DNA of 64,000 nt from Streptomyces pristinaespiralis (GCF_001278075.1 NZ_CP011340.1:5887501-5951500), one strand, 5' to 3'. Shown: positions 48,898 to 58,753, counted from the stretch's first letter. Made by a program: numbers and translations. The notes: generated by a model from the sequence alone, not told the origin.

Positions 48898-50492
48898 CCG
48901 GCGACCGCGCCGCTGACGGGGCCGTGGCCCGCGCCGCCGGACCGGAGTCCCGCCGCGGCCCCCGCCGCTTCGCCCGCCGGGCCGCGCCCCCTGCCGCCGA
49001 GGCCGAGGCCCGCCCTGACGGCGCCGCCCGCCCCGCCGCCCGTGCGCGCCGGATCGTCCCCTTCGGGCTGCGTACGCGCCTCGTCCTCGCCTTCCTGCTG
49101 GTCGCCGCCGTCAGCGCCGGGACGACCGCGGCACTCACCTACCGTGAGGCGCGCAGCGCGGTCCTCCGCAGTGCGCAGGACACCGCCGTCGCGTCCTTCC
49201 GTGAACAGGTGCAGACCCTCGCGCCGTCGCTGCCCGTCGAACCCGACTCGCTCCGCGAGATGCTGTTCGTCATCGCGAGCAAGTCCAAACCGCAGCCCTG
49301 GATCGTCTTCGCCGAGTACGGATCGCTGCGGGTGTCCTCCGGCGACAGTCCCACCTCGAGCGTCATCACCGCCGACCTGCGCCGTGCCGCCCTCACCACC
49401 ACGCACGGCAGTTTCCAGCGAGTGGTGAAGGACGGCGTCCCGTACCTCACCGTCGGGGTGCCCGTCGTGGTCAGGAACGGCTCGGCCGGCAGACTCCCCA
49501 CCGGGCTCGTCCTGTTCGCCGTGATTCGGATGACGGAGGAACAGGCCAACGTCGACGCGCTCGTCAGCGCCGCCCGCGACGGCGCCCTGCCCGGCCTCGC
49601 GGTCGCCCTGATACCGGCGCTGCTCGCCGCGCGCAGCGTGCTGCGCCCGGTCCGTGAACTGCGCGGAGCCGCGAGCTCCATGGGCAGCGGCAGACTCGAC
49701 ACCCGGATCTCCGTCCGCGGCCGCGACGAACTCTCCGACCTGGCGCGTACGTTCAACGAGTCCGCGGCCCAACTCCAGCGGTCCGTGGACGAACTGCAGC
49801 GGGCGGAGGCGAGGGCGCGGCGGTTCGCCTCCGACGTCTCGCACGAACTGCGCACCCCGCTGGCCGGGATGCTCGCCGTCACCGAGGTGCTCGACGAGGA
49901 CGCCGGCGGCCTCGACCCCGACACCGCCCGCGCGGTGCGGCTGATCAGTACCGAGACCGGCAAACTCGCCGTGCTCGTCGAGGACCTGATGGAGATCTCC
50001 CGCTTCGACGCCCGCGCGGCCGAGCTCAACACCGACGAGGTCGACGCCGCGGAGACCGTCCGCAAGACCCTCCACCACCGGCACTGGCACGATCGGGTCC
50101 GCGCCGAACTGCCCGAGGGGGTCAGGGTCCGCCTCGATCCGCGGCGCTTCGACGTCGTCGTCGCCAATCTCGTCGGCAACGCGCTGCGGCACGGATCGGA
50201 GCCCGTCACCGTGCGGCTGTCGGTCCGGGGAGAGTTGCTGGTCACCGAGGTCGCCGACAGCGGGCCCGGCATCCGGCCCGAGGTGCTGCCGCACATCTTC
50301 GAGCGCTTCTACAAGGCGGACGCGGCCCGTACCCGCTCGGCGGGCAGCGGGCTGGGACTCGCCATCACCCAGGAGAACGTGCGGCTGCACGGCGGCACCG
50401 TGCGGGCATGGAACGCACCGGACGGCGGCGCCGTCTTCACGGTCGAGATCCCGCTCCGCGGTCCCGGCGGCGCACAGGAGGCGATGGCATGA
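48894..50492 (+). CDS. Sensor histidine kinase (HAMP-HisKA-HATPase)
   Basis: 532 residues. A 58-residue Arg/Ala-rich cytoplasmic head, TM1 (about 62-82), an extracellular sensor (83-230) and TM2 (about 231-247) are followed by HAMP (248-300), HisKA with His317 (DVSHELRTPLAG) and HATPase with N-box NLVGNALRHG, G1 DSGPGI and G2 GSGLGL. All catalytic motifs are intact. It overlaps the response regulator by GTGA and the lipoprotein gene by ATGA. Partner of the upstream regulator; the ligand is unknown. Confidence 0.93.
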   Translation: MTGDRAADGAVARAAGPESRRGPRRFARRAAPPAAEAEARPDGAARPAARARRIVPFGLRTRLVLAFLLVAAVSAGTTAALTYREARSAVLRSAQDTAVASFREQVQTLAPSLPVEPDSLREMLFVIASKSKPQPWIVFAEYGSLRVSSGDSPTSSVITADLRRAALTTTHGSFQRVVKDGVPYLTVGVPVVVRNGSAGRLPTGLVLFAVIRMTEEQANVDALVSAARDGALPGLAVALIPALLAARSVLRPVRELRGAASSMGSGRLDTRISVRGRDELSDLARTFNESAAQLQRSVDELQRAEARARRFASDVSHELRTPLAGMLAVTEVLDEDAGGLDPDTARAVRLISTETGKLAVLVEDLMEISRFDARAAELNTDEVDAAETVRKTLHHRHWHDRVRAELPEGVRVRLDPRRFDVVVANLVGNALRHGSEPVTVRLSVRGELLVTEVADSGPGIRPEVLPHIFERFYKADAARTRSAGSGLGLAITQENVRLHGGTVRAWNAPDGGAVFTVEIPLRGPGGAQEAMA

Positions 50493-51121
50493 GGTACCGG
50501 CGCGTGGCCGCCGCGCTGACGACGCTCGCGGCACTGCTGCCGCTCACCGCGTGCGGCATCCAGCAGACGGACGTCATAGAGGCGGGCGGCCCGGCCACCA
50601 TCGATGTGCTGCCCGCGCCCGAGTCGAGGATGCTGCTGTTCTTCCTCTCCCCGGACGGCGTGCTGATCCCGGTGCCGAGGATCGTGGACGACGGGACCTT
50701 CGGCGACGAGTACCGCGACGGCGTCCACGACTCCCGGGATGCCCCGGCCGGTACCGGGGCGCCCGGTACCACCGAGGGCACCGGCGTGCGCCCGTCGACC
50801 GTGAAGACCGTCGCCGCGCTGCTGGCGGGCCCGAACGAGACGGAGCGGCGGTCGGGCCTGTACAGCGCCCTGGCCCTGCCGCCCCAGGCGTACCCGAAGG
50901 CGGTCACACCCTCCAGGGACGCGGTGGACGTCGACGTACCGGCCCCGCTGGGTGGTCTGACCGAGCCGGCCAGAGGCCAGCTCGTCTGCACGATCGCGTA
51001 CGCGGAGAGCGCCGACGGCGGGGTCCTGGTCACGCTGCGGGGCACGGACGGCGCACTCGCCCCCGCGAGCTGCGACCTCCGGCCGGGGCCGACGGCGACC
51101 GCCGGGACGGACCCGGGATGA
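50489..51121 (+). CDS. GerMN-like lipoprotein
   Basis: 210 residues. Lipoprotein signal with LPLTAC (Cys22), then one domain with MLLFFLSPDGVLIPVPRIV and TVAALLAGPNETERRSGLYS, the pattern of GerMN-type domains. Exported and anchored to the outer face of the membrane. AGGAGG precedes the ATG, which overlaps the kinase stop by ATGA. Known: in several actinobacterial two-component operons an extracytoplasmic lipoprotein tunes its kinase. That role is inferred here. Last gene of the five-gene operon starting at femX. Confidence 0.82.
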   Translation: MRYRRVAAALTTLAALLPLTACGIQQTDVIEAGGPATIDVLPAPESRMLLFFLSPDGVLIPVPRIVDDGTFGDEYRDGVHDSRDAPAGTGAPGTTEGTGVRPSTVKTVAALLAGPNETERRSGLYSALALPPQAYPKAVTPSRDAVDVDVPAPLGGLTEPARGQLVCTIAYAESADGGVLVTLRGTDGALAPASCDLRPGPTATAGTDPG

Positions 51122-51123
51122 CC

Positions 51124-51232
51124 GTGCCCGCCAGGGCGGGGTGAACGTGCCGGCCCGGGCGGGGGTGAACGTGCCCGGCAGGCCGGGGGACGTACAGGCC
51201 CGGGCGGGGCCGCGCGTGCCCGCCCGGCCGGG
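51124..51232. repeat. Five imperfect tandem repeats of 22-24 bp
   Basis: Units begin at 51124, 51147, 51171, about 51194 and 51216, each close to GTGCCCGSCMGGSCGGGG followed by TGAAC or a variant. They fill the whole gap between two convergent genes. Each unit contains a small GCCCGsC/GsCGGGC dyad, so the array may serve as a terminator for both sides. Confidence 0.7.
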
Positions 51233-52048
51233 TCAGCGGCTGAGCTCCGTCAGCACGGCGTCCGTGAAGGCCGGCCACGCCTCGATCGCCCACGGCCCGA
51301 AGTCCCGGTCGCCGAGCGCCACACACGCCGCCCGCGCGTCCGGGTCGATCCACAGGAAGGTGCCGGACTGGCCGAAGTGGCCGAAGGTGCGCGGCGAGGA
51401 CGAAGCACCCGTCCAGTGCGGCGACTTGGAGTCGCGGATCTCGAAGCCGAGACCCCAGTCGTTGGGCTTCTGGTTGCCGTAGCCGGGCAGCACACCGGAC
51501 AGGCCGGGGTGCACGACCGTCATCGCCTCGAGCACCGTCCGCGCGTCGAGCAGCCGGGGGGCCTGCACCTCGGCGGCGAACCGGGCGAGGTCGTCGACGG
51601 TCGACACACCGTCCTTGGCGGGGGAGCCCTCCAGGGTGGTGGACGTCATGCCGAGCGGCTCCAGCACGGCCTGGTGGAGATAGTCGGCGAACGGGATGTC
51701 CGTGGCCTTGGCGATGTGGTCGCCGAGCACTTCGAAGCCGGCGTTCGAGTACAGCCTGCGGGTGCCGGGCGCGGCCATGGCGCGGTGCTCGTCGAAGGCC
51801 AGCCCCGACGTGTGCGCGAGCAGGTGCCGGACGGTGGAACCCTCCGGGCCGGCCGGCTCGTCGAGCTCGATCGCGCCCTCCTCGTACGCGACGAGCGCCG
51901 CGTAGGCGGCGAGCGGCTTCGTCACGGAGGCGAGGGGGAAACGGTGGTCCGTCGGGCCGTACGAACCGGCGACCGTGCCGTCCGCTCGTACGACGGCGGC
52001 CGCCGCGGTCGGTACCGGCCAGTTCTCGATCATCGCCAGGCTCTGCAT
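51233..52048 (-). CDS. Serine beta-lactamase-fold hydrolase (class C / DD-peptidase-like)
   Basis: 271 residues. The SxxK motif is SVTK (Ser41, Lys44), the YxN motif is YSN in RRLYSNAGFEVLG, and the third motif FGHFGQSGT has HFG in place of KTG, as in the esterase/DD-peptidase branch. No signal peptide is evident, so it is likely cytoplasmic or an esterase. The family hydrolyses amides or esters. It ends at the tandem repeat array. The start could also be the internal Met at residue 6. Confidence 0.85.
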   Translation of the reverse strand: MQSLAMIENWPVPTAAAAVVRADGTVAGSYGPTDHRFPLASVTKPLAAYAALVAYEEGAIELDEPAGPEGSTVRHLLAHTSGLAFDEHRAMAAPGTRRLYSNAGFEVLGDHIAKATDIPFADYLHQAVLEPLGMTSTTLEGSPAKDGVSTVDDLARFAAEVQAPRLLDARTVLEAMTVVHPGLSGVLPGYGNQKPNDWGLGFEIRDSKSPHWTGASSSPRTFGHFGQSGTFLWIDPDARAACVALGDRDFGPWAIEAWPAFTDAVLTELSR

Positions 52049-52068
52049 GGCTACGAGCCTAAACGGTG

Positions 52069-52533
52069 CTAGAGACTCAGCCGCATCGCCGGGTCGGGGG
52101 TGCGGACGAAGCCCAGGGAGGCGTACAGCGGTTCGCCGTCCGCGGAGGCCCGCAGGTCGACCTTGCGGATGCCGCGCTCACGGAACCAGCCGAGCAGCCC
52201 CTCCATGCAGGCGCGCGAGTAGCCGCGGCGGCGCATGTCCTCGTCCGTGGCGACACTGAAGACGTAGCCGCACGTGCCGTCCGGGTTGCCCGGGCTGCCG
52301 AGGCGGTGCTCGATGGTGCCGACCGCGCACGCGGCGAGCCCGCCGCCGGGCCGGTCGACGACGAACGCCGTGAGGCTGCCGGCCGGGTCCGCGAGCCGGT
52401 CGCGCAGCGTGGCCGCGGCCGCGGGCTGCCAGCTGACGTCGGGGTTCGGCCCGGCGACGGAGTCCGCCATGACCTTGCGGAGGCGGACCAGTTCTTCGGC
52501 GTCGGCGGGGGTGGCGCGGCGGGAGATGCTCAT
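52069..52533 (-). CDS. GNAT-family N-acetyltransferase
   Basis: 154 residues with a GNAT fold. RRATPADAEELVRLRKVM is the first helix; the acetyl-CoA loop is DEDMRRRGYSRACMEGLL, followed by GIRKVDLRASADGEPLYASL and GFVRTP. Substrate unknown. The start ATG has no ribosome site, and TAGCCT lies 8 bases upstream, so transcription may start at the ATG (leaderless). Divergent from the MerR gene. Confidence 0.88.
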   Translation of the reverse strand: MSISRRATPADAEELVRLRKVMADSVAGPNPDVSWQPAAAATLRDRLADPAGSLTAFVVDRPGGGLAACAVGTIEHRLGSPGNPDGTCGYVFSVATDEDMRRRGYSRACMEGLLGWFRERGIRKVDLRASADGEPLYASLGFVRTPDPAMRLSL

Positions 52534-52582
52534 GATCAGGCAGGCTAATTCCGGCCGCATCGGAAATGCCAGCCGATTGAGC

Positions 52583-52613
52583 TTGCTTCGAGTGCACTCC
52601 AACGTTTTAGCGT
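52583..52613 (+). promoter_or_regulatory. MerR-type promoter with 19 bp spacer
   Basis: -35 TTGCTT (52583-52588) and -10 TAGCGT (52608-52613) are separated by 19 bases, the over-long spacing typical of MerR-controlled promoters. The spacer carries the dyad TTCGAGTGCACTCCAA (52587-52602), in which GAGTGCACTC is fully palindromic. The ATG lies 7 bases after the -10, which predicts a leaderless transcript of merR and the downstream reductase. Confidence 0.75.
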
Positions 52614-52620
52614 GGAGGGC

Positions 52621-53076
52621 ATGACGGTGATCGAGAGCACCCCGGCCAGGACCGATCTCTGCAAGGCAGCCCCCCGGGCGCACCCGCGCCCGGAAGGCCA
52701 GGACCGCTACACCATCAGCGAGGTCGTCGCCTTCACCGGACTCACCGCGCACACCCTGCGCTGGTACGAGCGGATCGGGCTGATGCCGCACGTCGACCGT
52801 TCGCACACGGGTCAGCGGCGGTTCAGCAACCGTGACCTGGACTGGCTGGGCTTCGTCGGCAAACTGCGGCTGACCGGAATGCCCGTCGCCGACATGGTCA
52901 CGTACGCCGAGATGGTCAGGGAGGGCGAGTCGACCTTCGAGGCGCGCGCGGAACTGCTCCAGCGCACCCGGCGCGACGTGCTCGACCGGATCGCCGAACT
53001 CCAGGACACCCTCGCGGTCCTGGACCACAAGATCGAGTTCTACGCGGACGCCCGACGGGCTCCGGAGAGGTCCTGA
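52621..53076 (+). CDS. MerR-family regulator
   Basis: 151 residues. A 28-residue leader precedes the MerR helix-turn-helix (YTISEVVAFTGLTAHTLRWY, 20 residues from about position 30), the wing RSHTGQRRFSNRDL and a long C-terminal dimer helix. There is no cluster of Cys ligands, so it is not a metal or redox MerR; the type usually senses small organics or acts on aldehyde/electrophile genes. It starts right at its own promoter and is followed after 4 bp by an aldo/keto reductase. Confidence 0.9.
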   Translation: MTVIESTPARTDLCKAAPRAHPRPEGQDRYTISEVVAFTGLTAHTLRWYERIGLMPHVDRSHTGQRRFSNRDLDWLGFVGKLRLTGMPVADMVTYAEMVREGESTFEARAELLQRTRRDVLDRIAELQDTLAVLDHKIEFYADARRAPERS

Positions 53077-53080
53077 CCTG

Positions 53081-54094
<1,014 letters not shown>

Positions 54095-54130
54095 CCACAG
54101 GGGCGGGGCGCGGCGGAGCAGACCCGGGGC

Positions 54131-54148
54131 GGGGGCGCGTCGGCCCCC
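54131..54148. terminator. Small hairpin between two convergent genes
   Basis: GGGGGC / GCCCCC with a GCGTCG loop (6 bp stem), between the aldo/keto reductase stop and the acyltransferase stop. Weak, but the only inverted repeat in the 55 bp gap. Confidence 0.4.
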
Positions 54149-54149
54149 G

Positions 54150-55340
54150 TCACGCCCACCCGAACGCGAACACCGCGAACCCGACCGCCAGCACCCCGGC
54201 CACCGCGCGCACACCCCGCGCGCCCTGCGGCCACGGCGTCTCGAACACCCGCGCCCGGCGTGCGATCAGCGCCAGCAGGCACGCGAACACCGGCAGCCAC
54301 GCCACCCTCGCCAGGATCCAGCCGAGCGAGTCCGGCGGCGTGGTCAGCCCGGGGATCTCCCCGAGGAACGACGCCGGTACGGCCGCCGCCAGCATCGCCG
54401 TCTGGTGCCAGCACAGGATCGTCATCGCCGACAGGTTGACGACGACCACCGGCGCCCACAGCCCGGGCCGCCTCAGCAGCCGGCCGAGCCGGCCGTGCAG
54501 CAGCATCGCCGCCCCGCTCTGCGCCGCGGCCAGCGCGAGGACCAGCAGCGACGGCGGATGCGAGTTGGTGCGGGCCTCCCCGGGCACACCGACCATCGAC
54601 GACGGGTAGTCGAGGACGAGCAGCAGCAGCGCGAACAGCGCCACGCCGCCGATCAGGAGCCCCCACGCACGGCGGCGCCCGACGCGGCCCTCGCCCCAGC
54701 TCACGCCGAGCTGGTAGGCGAACAGCCAGCCGGGGAGGATGTTGACGATCCCGAGCCACGCCGGCATCGCGTCCGCGTACGGCCCGTACCGCAGCAGGTC
54801 GACCACCGCGACGGTCAGCAGCAGCGGCGCCGCCGCCCACGCGCCCATGCGACGGGCGGCTCGTACGCAGTACGGGGTGAGGGCGGTGACCAGGGTGTAC
54901 ACGCCCACGAACCACAGGGGTTGCACCACCAGCGTGGACCCGGTCCGCAACGTGTCAGCGGGCACGCCGAGCCACCACAGCACCAAGATCAGCACGGCCC
55001 ATACGGCGGTGACTCCGAGGACGGGCCGGCCGAGGCGGGCGACCCGCTGGCGCAGCCAGGCACCGGTGGTGCCGGTGCGGCGGTGGTAGGAGAGGACGGA
55101 CGCGTGACCGCCGACGAGGAAGAAGACGCCCAGCATCTGGAGCACCCAGCTGACCGGTGCGAAGAAGCCGAAGGCCGTCAGCGGGCTGGCGTTGTGCAGC
55201 GCGCCGTCCGTGTCGAGGGTGAAGCCGCCGAGCAGCCAGTGGCCGGTGGGTACGGCGAGCAGGGCGAGCGCGCGCAGCCCGTCGAGGGCGCGGTCGCGGT
55301 GGGCGGGTGTGCCGGCCTCGATCTTCTCTGCGAGTTTCAC
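54150..55340 (-). CDS. Membrane acyltransferase (acyltransferase 3 family)
   Basis: 396 residues with about ten membrane spans. The N-terminal RDRALDGLRALALLAVPTGHW carries the family Arg and His (here GLRALA and GHW). Later spans include FFLVGGHASVLSYHRR and ILCWHQTAML. This family O-acylates sugars, lipids or peptidoglycan outside the membrane; the substrate is unknown. The start GTG overlaps the stop of the secreted alpha/beta hydrolase by GTGA, so the two proteins are made together, perhaps adding and removing acyl groups on the same target. Confidence 0.87.
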   Translation of the reverse strand: MKLAEKIEAGTPAHRDRALDGLRALALLAVPTGHWLLGGFTLDTDGALHNASPLTAFGFFAPVSWVLQMLGVFFLVGGHASVLSYHRRTGTTGAWLRQRVARLGRPVLGVTAVWAVLILVLWWLGVPADTLRTGSTLVVQPLWFVGVYTLVTALTPYCVRAARRMGAWAAAPLLLTVAVVDLLRYGPYADAMPAWLGIVNILPGWLFAYQLGVSWGEGRVGRRRAWGLLIGGVALFALLLLVLDYPSSMVGVPGEARTNSHPPSLLVLALAAAQSGAAMLLHGRLGRLLRRPGLWAPVVVVNLSAMTILCWHQTAMLAAAVPASFLGEIPGLTTPPDSLGWILARVAWLPVFACLLALIARRARVFETPWPQGARGVRAVAGVLAVGFAVFAFGWA

Positions 55341-56449
55341 CGCGCCGCTCCTTCCGGGCTCTCGTCAAATGCGACGGCGCCGTCCGCGACGGCGGTCCCG
55401 TCCATGAGCCGGGCCTCGTCCATGACGGCGCTCCCGTCCGCGATCGCGGCGAACGCGCGCAGCGAGTCGGTGCCGGGCACGAAGTAGCCGGTGTGGCCCT
55501 CGGCCAGCTCCGCGGGAATCCGGCGGGCGCCGAAGGACGGGTCGGTGGGGTCGTCGCCGTGGCCGAGGCCGAGGAACCGCACACCGGGGACCTTGGAGAT
55601 CCAGTCGGAGTCGTCCTTGGCCGCCCACACCCGCGCGTCGGTGCGCAGTTCGCGCACGTGCCCGGCGCGCATCCCGGGGGAGGCCAGCACCACGATGTCG
55701 CGGGCGTTCACCTCGTCGGCGGCGAGCCCGCAGACGACGGAGCCGTAGCTGTGGCAGAACAGCACGGGCTTCGGTGCGCCGGTCGCGGCAAGGCCCGCCG
55801 TGAACCGGGCCAGCCGGGTCGCTCCCGCCTCCGCGAGCTTCCCGGTCGCGGCGTCGACACCGACCCCGACGGGCGTGGTGTAGCCGGTCCAGGCGACGAC
55901 AGCGGTGCCGGCGCCGGCCGCCGCCCGCAGGGCCTTCGCCATGCCGGCGGGGGTGCCGTACGGGTCGCTCGCCCGGTCGAAGGTCGCGGCGTCGATGTCG
56001 GAGCCGGGGACGACCACGGACACCTGGCGGGCCCTCTCGAGGTCCCCGTGGACCTCGGCGACCTGGCCCCGGCCGCGCGGGTCGAAGGCGAGGATCTGCC
56101 GGCCGGCCAGCCGCTCGTACGGGGTGCCCCGCAGGGCAAGGGTGTTGGCCCGGTAGCGCAGCCGGACCGGTACGCCGTCGAGGTTGCCGACGACGAGCGG
56201 ATGGCGGCGGACCAGCCGCTGCTGCTCGTCCTCGCTCAAGGACCCGAAGAACGCGGCGACTTCAGAGGGCGTCGCCGCAGCCGGATCGGGCAGCGCCCGG
56301 TCCAGCGAGGTGTCCGCCGTCCACGCGGCGCTGCCCGGCGGCGGTCCCGTCACCGGGCGCTGGGCGTTCTCCGAGGCCCATCCGGTGGTTCCCGCGGCCA
56401 CCGTCGTCGCGAACGCGACGGCGGCCAAGGTCCTCTTGTAGCGGCGCAT
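55337..56449 (-). CDS. Secreted alpha/beta hydrolase (DUF1023-like), paralogue 1
   Basis: 370 residues. N-terminal signal peptide (1-26), then an alpha/beta hydrolase domain. The nucleophile elbow is FCHSYGSVVCG (Ser234), with SPGMRAGHV and GLGHGDDPTDP later, and a C-terminal HTGYF containing the presumed catalytic His. GGAGG 8 bases before the ATG. Very similar in layout to the gene at 59699-60901. Overlaps the acyltransferase downstream, so esterase and acyltransferase are coupled. Substrate unknown. Confidence 0.87.
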   Translation of the reverse strand: MRRYKRTLAAVAFATTVAAGTTGWASENAQRPVTGPPPGSAAWTADTSLDRALPDPAAATPSEVAAFFGSLSEDEQQRLVRRHPLVVGNLDGVPVRLRYRANTLALRGTPYERLAGRQILAFDPRGRGQVAEVHGDLERARQVSVVVPGSDIDAATFDRASDPYGTPAGMAKALRAAAGAGTAVVAWTGYTTPVGVGVDAATGKLAEAGATRLARFTAGLAATGAPKPVLFCHSYGSVVCGLAADEVNARDIVVLASPGMRAGHVRELRTDARVWAAKDDSDWISKVPGVRFLGLGHGDDPTDPSFGARRIPAELAEGHTGYFVPGTDSLRAFAAIADGSAVMDEARLMDGTAVADGAVAFDESPEGAAR

Positions 56450-56597
56450 GGGTCCGCCTCCCTCTTCCCGACTCCGTTGCTGTGGCGGGAGGAAGGTAGG
56501 AGGACGGCGGGTGACGGCACGTCACACCGGGGAGCCAACTCCGGTGTCGTACCGGAGTATCACCGGGAGGAGAAGGAGCGGAACGGCCGGCAGGGCC

Positions 56598-57281
56598 TCA
56601 GCCGGCGGCCTCGCCCGGCCGGACCAGGCCCGACTCGTACGCGAAGATCACGGCCTGCGCCCGGTCGCGCAGGTCGAGCTTGGCCAGCACCCGCCCGATG
56701 TGCGTCTTGACGGTCTGCTCGGCCAGCACCAGGTGCCCGGCGATCTCCTGGTTGGACAGGCCCCGGGCGATCAGTTCGAGGACCTCCGTCTCGCGCGGGG
56801 TCAGCCCGTTCAGCCGCAGCGAGGGGTCCCGGCGCGGGGCGGGCCGCTGAGCGGCGAAGTCCGCGATCAGCCGGCGGGTCACGGACGGCGCGAGGAGCGC
56901 CTCACCGGCGGCGACGATCCGTACGGCGGCGATCAGATCGGCGGGCGGCGCGTCCTTCAGCAGGAAGCCGGACGCACCGGCGCGCAACGCCTCGTACACG
57001 TAGTCGTCCACGTCGAACGTCGTCAGCATCAGCACCTTGGGCCGGTGCACGACGGCGGTCGGAGGGTTCAGCAGCTCACGCGCGGCGGCGAGACCGTCCA
57101 TCTCCGGCATCCGTACGTCCATCAGCACCACGTCGGGATGAGTGGTGCGGCTGACCTCCACGCCCTTGCGGCCGTCCGGCGCCTCGCCCACCACGTCGAT
57201 GTCGCTCTGCGCGGAGAGCAGCGCGGCGAACCCGGCGCGCACCATGGCCTGGTCGTCGACGATGATCACGCGAATGGTCAA
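56598..57281 (-). CDS. LuxR/NarL-family response regulator
   Basis: 227 residues. The receiver has Asp9-Asp10, Asp55 (VVLMDVRMPEMDG) and FLLKDAP. The LuxR-type helix-turn-helix is LTPRETEVLELIARGLSNQE (20) with TVKTHIGRVLAKL. The start is TTG 57281, overlapping the kinase stop by TTGA. Partner of the adjacent HisKA_3 kinase. The neighbouring secreted hydrolases are plausible targets. Confidence 0.93.
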   Translation of the reverse strand: MTIRVIIVDDQAMVRAGFAALLSAQSDIDVVGEAPDGRKGVEVSRTTHPDVVLMDVRMPEMDGLAAARELLNPPTAVVHRPKVLMLTTFDVDDYVYEALRAGASGFLLKDAPPADLIAAVRIVAAGEALLAPSVTRRLIADFAAQRPAPRRDPSLRLNGLTPRETEVLELIARGLSNQEIAGHLVLAEQTVKTHIGRVLAKLDLRDRAQAVIFAYESGLVRPGEAAG

Positions 57282-58654
57282 CTGGCGTCCTCGGTCCGCT
57301 GGGTCTGCGTGCTGCTCTTGGTCCTGCCGGTCCTGCCGGCGGTGTTCACGGAGGTCTCCCCGGCGGTCAGCGGAAGACGAGCCGCCACCCGGAAACCGCC
57401 GTCCGGCAGCGGTCCGGTGTCGAGGCTGCCGCCGGTCAACCGTACGCGCTCCCGCATCCCGACGAGTCCGTGCCCCGTCCCCGTCGTCTCCAGCGGCGAA
57501 GTGGGCGCGGGGGCGGGTCCGTTGACGACCAGCACGGTCAGATCGGACCCGTCGGACGTCACCGACACCCGCGTCGGCGCGCCGGGCGCGTGCCGTACGA
57601 CATTGGCCAGCGCCTCCTGCACGATCCGGTACCCCGACATGTCCACGGCCTGCGGCACGGCACCGAGGTCCGCGGCGAGCGACAACTCGGCAGGCACCCC
57701 GGCCCGTACCGTCGCCTCCACCAACTGCTGCACCCTGTCCAGACCGGGCTGCGGGGCCCGCTCGCCCTGCGCGTCCTCACTGCGCAGCACGGCGAGCAGC
57801 CGCCGCATCTCGGTCAGCGACTCCCGCGCGCTCGACGCGATCGACGCGAACTCCTCCCGCGCGGCGTCGGGAAGCGCCTCGATCCGGTACGGCGCCGAGT
57901 CCGCCTGCACGGTGATCACCGACATGTGGTGCGCCACGACGTCGTGCAGCTCACGGGCGATACGGGCGCGCTCCTCCAGCAGCGTGCGCTGGGCCCGCTC
58001 CGCCTCGCTGATGGTCTCCTGCACGATCAGCCTGCGCTGGACGTCACCCCGCTCGCGCAGGGCGCCGGTGACCACGAGGACCACGCCGCTGAGCACGAAC
58101 AGCAGCAGATGCACGCCGTCGCCGAGGTCGTGCCCGACCAGTTCGAGCGCGAACCCCGCCGCGCCGGTCGCCAGCCACACGGCCAGCAGTGTGCGGCGCG
58201 GTTCCCGCAGCCCCAGGCACGCCATCAGCATCAGATAGCCGACGACGGCCATCGGGGTCCACGGCCAGGTCCTGCCGCCGGTGCCGTCCGCGCCGAGCAG
58301 CACGACCGCCCCGGCGACGTCGGCCCCGAGGACGATCCACCACGCCTGCAAGGGGCGCGTCACGGCGAGCAGCAGCGGCGCGGTCTGCGCGGTGGCGAGC
58401 GCGCCGGCGACGGCGCCGCCGACCTTGTAGTCCTGGGTCAGCACGGTGGCGGTGACGGGCAGCAGCGCGGCGACGAAGGCGAGGGCGACGCCGTAGGGGA
58501 GCAGCCGCAGCCAGCGGTTCTCGGCGCCGCCGAGGAGGGGAGCGGTGGAGGAGGACGGCGTACCGAGATCGGCGGCGAGCCGCCGCCCGGCACGCCGCGC
58601 GAGGGCTCGGGCGCGGGTGCGGGTGCCGGCACCGGGGCGGAGGGTTTCTGGCAT
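57278..58654 (-). CDS. Sensor histidine kinase of the NarL type (HisKA_3)
   Basis: 458 residues. About six membrane spans (from residue 50 to 200) replace an extracellular sensor domain. HisKA_3 has His237 (RIARELHDVVAHHMSVI), and HATPase has N-box EALANVVRHA and a G-box GHGLVGMRERV. The D-box is VNGPAP, as in many Streptomyces kinases. ATG 58654 has no ribosome site, and TACGCT is 9 bases upstream, so a leaderless mRNA is likely. Forms a pair with the downstream LuxR-type regulator. Confidence 0.92.
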   Translation of the reverse strand: MPETLRPGAGTRTRARALARRAGRRLAADLGTPSSSTAPLLGGAENRWLRLLPYGVALAFVAALLPVTATVLTQDYKVGGAVAGALATAQTAPLLLAVTRPLQAWWIVLGADVAGAVVLLGADGTGGRTWPWTPMAVVGYLMLMACLGLREPRRTLLAVWLATGAAGFALELVGHDLGDGVHLLLFVLSGVVLVVTGALRERGDVQRRLIVQETISEAERAQRTLLEERARIARELHDVVAHHMSVITVQADSAPYRIEALPDAAREEFASIASSARESLTEMRRLLAVLRSEDAQGERAPQPGLDRVQQLVEATVRAGVPAELSLAADLGAVPQAVDMSGYRIVQEALANVVRHAPGAPTRVSVTSDGSDLTVLVVNGPAPAPTSPLETTGTGHGLVGMRERVRLTGGSLDTGPLPDGGFRVAARLPLTAGETSVNTAGRTGRTKSSTQTQRTEDAS

Positions 58655-58753
58655 GACGGGATCAGCGTAGGCGGGGCGGGGCGGCCGGGGCGTCATACCC
58701 CGGGCCGGGGTATCGGGTCATACCGTGGTCCGACGCCGCCCGGCGGGGCCCCG

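Noticed and set aside
51124..51232. CRISPR-like repeat array
   Set aside because: Units are directly adjacent with no unique spacers, imperfect, and no cas genes are present.
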